The notes beneath the pieces are model-generated. The model was given only the letters and a program-made list of their open reading frames with translations, ran no database searches and was not told the DNA's origin. The position numbers and the translations under genes were made by a program. DNA of 64,000 nucleotides from Ctena decussata (taxonomy: Eukaryota; Mollusca; Bivalvia; Lucinida; Lucinidae), in the NCBI GenBank assembly GCA_963989385.1, contig OZ022503.1:90964638-91028637 (forward strand). The letters are read 5' to 3'. Positions 1 to 9,200 of the stretch are shown here, one piece after another (the stretch's first letter is position 1; each line of letters begins with the position of its first letter).

Positions 1-212
1 GGCTACAACCTAGTACAATATCTGTCAGTACATGTTAATTGGATTAGCTCAACAACTCACCCAGGTGTTCAAAACAAGGACTATTACTTGTTACAAGAGA
101 GTGGATGTTATGCAGCAGACTACATGCTTAGTTTTTACTCCATCCAAGACTTAAAGCTATGCTTTCCTCTTTGATTGCACTTTATTTTCATTAATTTCCT
201 TTCTTTTTATAG

Positions 213-295
213 GTGATAAACTTTACGATGCCAAATACTGTGAAACATTATGTGCACAGAGTAGGGAGAACAGCTAGAGCAGGGAAAAGTGGAAG
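213..295 (+). CDS. DDX27: DDX27 exon with helicase motif VI
   Basis: Acceptor TTTTTATAG just before 213, donor GTTTGT at 296. It encodes [14 protein letters not shown] followed by [10 protein letters not shown]; the two arginines of motif VI (residues 16 and 19 of the exon) are the ATP-contacting arginines of the RecA2 domain. The exon ends in phase 2 and joins the next exon to give GRSVTLVGE. The exon is 5'-complete here but the preceding exon is outside the window. Confidence 0.93.
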
Positions 296-3200
296 GTTTG
301 TCAGCAAGGAAATTTTGATAAATATAAACGATGAAGAATTAACAGAAACTATCTCAAAATCATTTTATCAATAAAATTCCTTCGTTATATTTTGATAGTA
401 TGAGGCACAGATATATGAGCCGCGACACGAGAAAACCAACAAAGTGGTTGTGCACCCAGCGCAGATTCAGATCAGCCTGGGCATCTGCCAAGTCTGATCA
501 GACCAGACTCTTTCTTAGCGCTTAAAGGGAAGCTTAGGTTCTAATCTATCTTTATGCAGACAGCGAAGACTCTGATCAGACTGGGCAGATGCCCAGGCCA
601 CTGGCACTTGACCAATACTGTGTATGTATGTTTAACAGCGTTTCTACGAAAAAAAATGTTTCCTTGCTAAAAAAAGTATATATTTTTTAGCAAGGAAATA
701 TTTTTTCTTAGAGATACTGTTGGTCAAGTGCCAGTGGCCCAGGCTGATCTGAGTCTGGGCTGGGCGCACATCCACATTGTTGGTTTTGTCGTGTCGCGGC
801 TCAATTATACTGTGTTGTGCCAGTCAGGTACTATTGCACTATTCCTGAGTGCTGTTGCATTGTTCCTGCAATTTTTAATGACAGATTCTATATGTCATTC
901 AAGGCTGTCACAAGCATATTTTGGAAAGTGGATTCCACAGCTGTACTCTTCTGCTCTGAAATAAAGTGATTGTAATGCTAAGATCATTCTGCTAAAAACG
1001 CCTGGATTCACAAACCAATCATGTACAAAACTAAATGAGAATTTTTATACATTATACAGTATATAAACATCTGAATAATGACAACAGGGGCCAGAAAATT
1101 TAACGAAAAACAAAAATGCAATGAAATCGATTTGCCAACAAAAGTTACAATACTGTATTAGCCCCTTTAAGGGCTTCTACCCCTATAAGTGCCCATAATA
1201 CCCCTTTTTCAAGTCAAAATAAAGTAGCAGCCTCCTTTAAACTGCTAAAATATTGTAAACTTACCAAAAATAGTATTCGGACTTGGTAAGTCTGTCTTTC
1301 TTTCTTTCTTCCATTTACGCCTTAACCCCGAAGGGGACACAGACGGTGTACTTTTGTACACTCCGGTGCAGAGAATGTAATATAGATGAAATTGTGTTTT
1401 AACAGGCCTCCCACAAGTGTTTAATTTGGCATCTTATGGTAGTTATGTATAGGTTTATTGGTGGCTGTAGAACCATGCAGGTGGCATATTGTAAAAATAG
1501 ATTGGACACCCTCTTGTACCATCGGCAATACGAACAAGTATAAGCTTGCCACATTGCTAGCAACAAATACTGAGGACCATATGGATATATTAAACATTTC
1601 ACTCATTTTCTGGGTGGTCTAGACATTGAACAAAACAGTGTCATTGTCTACACTTTTCTTTGTGGGCCTTATTAATTGTAAGGGAGATCATCCTTTAGGA
1701 GTTGCCAAGGAAATTAGCATGAAGGGGCAAAGGTCTGAAACAAACTAGACAAAGCCTAACCGCCTTGGAAATAGTGTCAGTATCAAATTATATGTATACA
1801 GAAGATAAGATTTTGGAGGGTGCATGAATTGATTTGTGCCAAAGGGCTCATTCGCATAAATTGACTTCTATTAAGGCTGCATGGACATAAAAACTCACAA
1901 GCAATTTTTACCAAGACTTTATTTCAATAGAATCTGTTATTTCAGGGGTATCAGCCCTTAGATTTACACATGGTCCCTTTAAAACCAAATGTTGCACTCA
2001 TTTTGGTTGCACCAAAAAAAAAGTCCATGTAAAGGTGCCTTAAAGTGTTTTAAAATACACACCAGTTTGTAATATTCATGAAAATTAGCAGTCACAAGAA
2101 TTTTCCCATTGGTGACTTCTTGTTTTTCAAGATCTGTAACACTTGTTGGGGAGAAGGAGAGAAAGTTACTCAAAGACATTGTGAAGAAAGCAAGAACTCC
2201 TCTTAAAACAAGGATAGTACCACAGGGTAAGTTAGTCAGCATGTCTGTCATGTGGTAGTAATAAGGGGTTACTCCTTCTCTTAAGATGTATGGGTACACT
2301 TTTATATTTTTTTGCCATTTTCTCAAAGGGAGATAATTTTTTGTAACTCCCTGTTTCTTTCCCTGGATAATTAAACTCTTCCAAAAAAGGGGCCTACTCT
2401 TAAAGGAAAGAATTTGCTCCAAAGGGAGTAAATTCTTTCCTTTAAGAGTTGGTCCCCATTTAGGAGGAAAGCAAAAATGAAAACAAGAAAAAGAGAGAAT
2501 TGCTTCCCCTGAAAGTGAAACCATTTCTCATAAGAGGTAAGCAAATTCTTTCCTTTTTTTCTCTTTTTTTTTTTTTTTAATGGGCTCCTCCTCCCCTACA
2601 CACCCATTCCGTTTTTTTTTTTTTTTTTTTTGTTTTTTTGTTGTTTTTTTTGTTTTTTTGTTTTTTTTAATGTGTGTATATTTTTTGTTTTTGTTTTTTT
2701 CCTCTCCTTCATTTTTTTTTTTAAATACCTATTTACATCATTTCAAAAATTACACATTCTGTACATCATGACATCAAACAGATTGGCACCTGAAAACATA
2801 GAAGAAAAATATACATAAGTAAGATCTGAATAAATAATACTAAATGATTTAGGTATATTATCATGTAAGTGCACTATCATATAGTCCTTGTGACTCTACT
2901 ACGACTCAAAAGGTAGAATTGAATAGAATAGAGGTAAATATCGATCATGTTCAGGATATTTACACGAGTTATAAACATATTGAAATTTTTTAACTGGTAG
3001 AAACACTTCAGACGTCTATACTTTGCCAGGAATTCAACTCGTACACTTTCCTTGCTCGAAGACCCACATTGTCCGGTTGAAAAACCACAGTCATAGGAGA
3101 TGTGGGCATTCACCCGGGCAATGCCGTCACCCGATAAATTCAAATTCTTTCCTTTAAGAGTAGCCACCTATAAGATGGGATGCAAATATATGTGTGTCAG

Positions 3201-6200
3201 AGTGATTTCCCTTGGAGTTGTATTCATAAACCATAAACATCCTGGAATTTTAGCAAATTGATTAAACTATCTGGTGGTGGGTCATACCTATTCCGGCAAA
3301 ATGGCAAACAGTGCAGATTCTGATCAAACTGCTCCCCTAGTCACTGGGACAATTTTTTCATGAATTGACAGTTTCTGGCTAATTTCAGAGGCATTCATGG
3401 TTTTAAATGACTTTCCTCAGCAAACCTTTACTGAACTTTAACTCCCCTTGGAAACTATTTGCTGTATTTGAGCCACGACACAAGAAAACCAACAAAGTGG
3501 CATGTGCACCCAGTGCAAACTCAGATCAGCCTGGGCATCTGCCTATTCTAATCAGAGTCTTCCCTGTACACATTGAGCTAGCGTAGACCCTTAGCTACCC
3601 TTTAAGTGCACAGCAAAGACTCTGATCAGACTTGGCAGATGCCCAGGCTGATCTGAGTCTTTGCTGGGTGCACATGCCACTTTGTTGGCTTCCTAGTGTC
3701 GCAGCTCATTTTAAGTAGCTGGGAAGGCGATGATCAGAAATTGACACAATCACGTAACACATCCTGCCGTAAATGCAAAATGAGAAAGGAAAAAAGAAAG
3801 ACGGCACAAAAAGCGAAACAAGACAAGCAAAAAGCCAAGAGGTCAAGTCTTTCCCAGCAGGTAGCCACAAGGCTACTCTAAATAACGTTCAAAACTGCTT
3901 TTAATTACCTTGTATTTATTTATATTTCAGAGGTGGTAACAAAATATCGTGACAAGATCTCCTCTGTAGAGGAAGACATCAAAGAAATAGAAATACAGGA
4001 GAAAGAAGAGCGAGAGATGAGAGCAACAGAAAATCAGATGAATAAAGCTAAGAGAATACTGGAAGAGAAGGGAGAGACAGAGCAGGCTAAGAGAACATGG
4101 TTCCAAACTCATAAGGAAAGATTACAGGAGAAAGGTAAATTTGTTTAAGGTGATTAGACAAACTTCAGAAATTCAGCTGTAAACAACGACAACTGTGAAG
4201 ACAATAAATTAGCTGTGTCATGTGATTTCCAACAATGTGGTAATTTTGTCATGTGATATTCAGATCATCCTTCTCATTTATACAGGGTATATCAGAGACC
4301 TCATGTTGGCCCTATGGCTTAGGTCACTTCCACAGATGGCCGATGGGACATGTGAAGGCTCTGATCAGACTGCACTTATGTGCAGTCTGATCAGAGCCTT
4401 TGCTTGTCACTAATGCCATATTGTTGGAAATCACATGGTGTGGCGCATAAGCTGTGAATTTGGTGACTAAATTGATGAAAAGTTCCATGTCATGGGTTTA
4501 TGTGACATCCCATTTTCTGGCCAAATAGGTCTGTACTGGTATCTTCTAGGGCAAAAAAAATGCTTACTACAACCTGTCAAATATGGTACATACATTCGTG
4601 TTTTGTCTGAAAAATACTACATGTACTTTCTTCTCTGACAGGAAATGAATATTTCATTGATGTATTCCATTTATGTACACAAGATTCATCTGATCCTGTT
4701 ACATTTGCGGGTCCATTTTCTCATTTATATTTTTATTTTTGCCCCAATGCCTTTTGATTTTACTCTGTATTAAATGATTTTATAGTTACTTAATGATATT
4801 AGCAGTACTGCTTTGTTATACATGACCCACTAAGGAAAAGAAATGATGCAATCTGCCAATAGTGATAGAAATTGTAGTGGGTGCATAGGAAAACATTTTA
4901 AGTTTATGTTCTAATACTTTTTGAAAGTGGTCAGTTTTTGCACTGGCTTGAATTGGTTTTCTGTACTGTTGCATCATGTAATTTTTAACTGTTTTCTAAT
5001 CCTGATATGTTTTTTCAGCCACATTGAGACTTGGCGAGCTAGACTTGTCAAACTTCAAGAAGAAAAAGGGAAAGCAGAAGAAATTTGAGAAAACTGATAA
5101 AACAGTAAGTCTCTGGGATGTTTTTGTAGCTGTACTTGTAGTTTACAAGGTCTTCTCTTCACTACACTTTTCCTGTAGCCTTGTTAATAACAGGCATCCA
5201 TGCATGACCTCTCAAATCTAAATAGGAATATTAGTATTATAGAGAACAGAATGCTCTCTCCTTTCTTTACTTGGCAGGAACTTTGACCCAAGTAATTGAG
5301 GTTTTATCCCAACAGAACGCAATATAAAGACACTGTAGAACATCAGTGTCATACTTATCTCTTTCAGGATGCTTCATTTTTACATAGCAAGAGTGCATGT
5401 GTGATACACTTTGTGCAACTGTCAAATGTCTCCCTGCTGCACAGCTCATTGAAAGCAGGCTCCCATAACCTTATGATATTGTATATTTCAGCCTGAAGAC
5501 AGGGTAAACAATGATATACAGAAAGCTCAGCTGTATGCTGCTAGAGCTGCTAAGAAATCATTCAAGCAGAAAAAAATAAAAACTTTTGTTGACGAAGATG
5601 TTAAGCCAAAAGGTTTGTTCTCAGTTTTGTCACACTTGAAATAGGGATTTAATGTTCATGTCAAAGAAATCTCCTGTTATCTCAAACAACTGATATCTCA
5701 AAGTAAATTTTCTGGGACCAGAAGATATCAGTAGTGTGAGATGACTTCAAGACAAGGTTTGGTGGTAAATTCCACCCCCGGTATTTACCAGTGGAATTTA
5801 TTGGTATTTACCGGTCTGGAAAATACTCCCAAAGTGGAAAATACTGGTTGATTGAACTTTTTCACCTTTGAATCTTGCTAAAACCAAAACCAAGTTAACT
5901 TAAAATAATATTATATTCAAACTAAATGACTTAAAGATGATTTAGTTAGTTTTTGTATTATGAAGCTCATCATCATAAAGAATAAAATATTTCACAAAGC
6001 AGGCTGAAACAGCCAAAATGTGGATTTAAGACAGAAATGTAGACAATTTCACTAGTATGAACAGTATCTTGATTCAACTTTATTATTTGTCCTTAAACTC
6101 AATAGCATAAAAATACAGGTAAGAAAGCCAAAATGTGGATTTAAGACAAAAATTTAGACAATTTCACAAGTATGAACAGTATCTTGATTCAACTTTATTA

Positions 6201-9200
6201 TTTGTCCTTAAACTCAACAGCATAAAAATACAGGCAAGAAATTACAGGTAAATTCACCTGTGCACCTGGCCAGTCACCTGTGATACCCAATTTGCAAGAC
6301 AATGTCTAAATTGTTAAAACAACAAGTTTCAAAACAATGTTTATTTAAGGGAGAAGAGTATTGTTTGGGGCAAGGATAGAAACAAGAAGTTGTCAGAATG
6401 GTTATCTGTTTTATACAAATGTTAGACAATTAGTCAAGTTGAAGTACATAGAGGTGTTATTGGTATGGCTTGAGCTAAAGTATGGCTTCAACTGTGGAAT
6501 ACATTTATAGCAGTCAGATGATAATTTGTCATAAAAATTACGGACACACGGCGCCAAGTGTGTGCAACTATGATTACGTACCGTTGAGCCACTTGGGGAA
6601 CGTCGATAGGAGATTGAATTGAACTGATCTGAAAATTTGTCATAATCAGTCCTGAAGCTGAACCATCACACATCATTACCAAACTACTATTCTCCATAAG
6701 CCAAAAGATCCTATGCTGTGGTTGACCAAGACAACAAGACCAGTGCCAGATGTATTGACTGCAAAACAGTAGTTAGTGCCAAAGCTCCATGACTCCGAGC
6801 CCACAGAGAGAAATGTCCAGCTGTGAAACAGGCTATTTTTTCCCCCTAAAACAAAGTTCAAAATTTCACTGACTAGATAAACTATTAAATAAATATAAAG
6901 TAGAAATAATTGTTAAACATCAGTATAAATATTAAGTCAGTTGACCAGTATAACTGAAATACTGAATGGATTTTGAGTGTAGGTTATTGTATAAATTCCA
7001 GGCTGGTCAATTCAATCAACCAGTGTTTGCCGGTATTTACCAGTAAATACCGCCGGCATGGAAAATACTCATTTGCCGGCATTTTGCCAACCTTGTTTCA
7101 AGATATTGAGAGTTGACCGTATTAGCTAGGAGCAATATCATTATCAGTTGTATGTCAGGAGCCCCGGTAGCTCAGTGGGTTAAGCGCTGGCCTACTGATC
7201 TAGCGGTCGCGGGTTCGAGCCCTGCTGGAGGCGGAGTTCTTTCCATCGTAAACGGGGTTCCATTGCACACAGCCTTTCATTATCACAAGCCGATCGTCCT
7301 GATATGACTGAAATACTGTTGAAAAGGACGTAAAATCGCAAGTCATCCATCCATCCATCAGTTGTATGTCTATCATAACTGCCCTAAATTACATACTGTA
7401 TTAATTTAAGGGATGAATTATATTTTTCTGAGGTTTATCGAAGTGCATTGGGTAGCGTGCAAAGTGAAATTTGGTAGTGACCCAATGTAGTTTATACTTC
7501 AATAAACAGAAAATTAAGTTCAGTTCTTATAACTACATTTGTTTCAATCAAAACCTTGATGAAAGATCTTATACATGTATAAGTGCTAAAATTGAAGCAG
7601 TAGAACATTTACATGCAGTTTTTCTGCTAACAGTGGAACAGCATCAATGATGTCATGACATTACTGATGCTCAATCAGATTGTTGAGAGCCATGGTTTAT
7701 TTTGACATCATTTAAAGTCATGTGATGTCACGTGGCTCAATGTACTTATTGGAATGTAAACTAAATTACGTTCCAATGGTTTACTATAGGGCTGTACAGT
7801 AAAACACCAAGAATGTAAATATTTGGATATAGATATAAAGCTTTTGTTTCAGAGATTTGTTTCTGACAATTCAAAATCCATGTTCCTAGTTAAAAGTAAC
7901 TACAGAACTGACTGAAAATGATTTTTCAGTAGAAAGAAAATGTGAGGAACAGTTTCCATTTAGAAAGAGATGCCATATCTCATTCACATATTTACCTGCA
8001 CATCTATCTATCAGGTCCTTAACTGATTATCCATAATCGTTGGTGGGCAGTAGCTATGTGAATGTGCAGAAAAGAGATTAGAATTTTTCTTACAAAAGTA
8101 GGCAAATGCAATTTGCCATATTTTTATATTGATTGCAGAGGTTTCTAAGTAACTTTATTGCCTAATCAACTTTTTCTGTAAATTCTATTCATGTTTTCCA
8201 GCAGCCTCAAACAAGAAAAAACCCTCCAAGAGAAAGTCAGCATTTGATCAGGAATTAACAAACACAGGCAAATCAGCTGTGAAGAAATTTAGAGCAGGGT
8301 AAGAAACGACATACTATACCAGCCATCTTCATTTCTATGCAGAAAACGATACACATAAACTTCCAGTGTAGGCAATCATATAATGCTTCATATATATAAG
8401 AGAAGTTTTTTGTGGTAAATAGATACCTCTTCAGGGGAAGTAGCTCTGCTATTTTTTTCTCCCATTTCAGTAGGGGTCAGTCCTGGGTCAGTTCTTAAGG
8501 AAAGAATTTGTTCTTCTAGGAGAAAATCTGTTTCCTTAAGAGTAGACCCCATTTTTAGCTCACCTGAGCCAGCGGCTCCGGGGGAGCTTATAGGATGGTA
8601 AGGCTCCGTCGTCCGTCGTCGTCCGTCCGTCCGTCAACAATTTCAAATGACTTCTCCTCTGAAACCACTGGGCCGATTGTAACCAAATTTCATATAGAGC
8701 CTCCTGGGACCTTAGGAACGAAAAGTTGTTCAAAGGGTCCTGGTCACATGACCAACATGGCCGCCATGCCCATATATGGTAAAAACCTGAAAAAATCTTC
8801 TTCTCCAGAACCAATAGGCCGATGGCCTTGAAACTTGATATGTAGCATCGGGTATGCGAGTACTACCAAGATTGTTCAAATTATGACCTTGGGTTGACCT
8901 TGACCTTTTTTACGGTAAGGTCAAATTTGCTTCCTTATGCTTTTATATGGCAAGATGCTACAACATAAGATATCTTGGAAACTGTTGAAGATTTTGGGCT
9001 AAAAATTGGTATCTACAGTCATCTTAATGACTACATGAAGACTTTTTGAGTACAAGAGGTCAAGGTCATTCTTTGACCTTTGACCCTAACCTCTCATATT
9101 TTGATGAGTTCTAACAATCTCCTCAAAAGCCACTGGGCCAATTGAAACCAAATTTCATATAGAGCCTTCAGGGGTTGAGAGAACAAAACTTTATGTATAC

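Larger units (their letters stand above)
5753..7095. mobile_element. decayed hAT element in DDX27 intron 5
   Basis: Ends CAAGGTTTGG and CCAACCTTG, subterminal mirrored blocks CCGGTATTTACCAGT and ACTGGTTGATTGAA, and flanking 8-mers CTTCAAGA / TTTCAAGA (5745-5752, 7096-7103; 7 of 8 identical), fitting an 8-bp hAT duplication. It contains a BED-finger-like remnant (6700-6836) and a 115-bp tandem duplication (6011-6240). No intact transposase. Confidence 0.7.

Noticed and set aside
1979..2524. 181-codon open frame on the minus strand
   Set aside because: Antisense to a DDX27 exon and to a palindromic MITE; its length reflects the MITE arms, not a gene.
3696..3881. Lys/Arg-rich open stretch just upstream of the third DDX27 exon, possible extra exon
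   Set aside because: It begins inside a MITE, has no matching splice sites in phase, and the DDX27 exons on either side join perfectly without it.
7161..7235. Functional tRNA gene
   Set aside because: A and B boxes are present, but the acceptor stem does not pair, the sequence runs directly into a SINE body and tail, and exact target duplications flank the whole unit.
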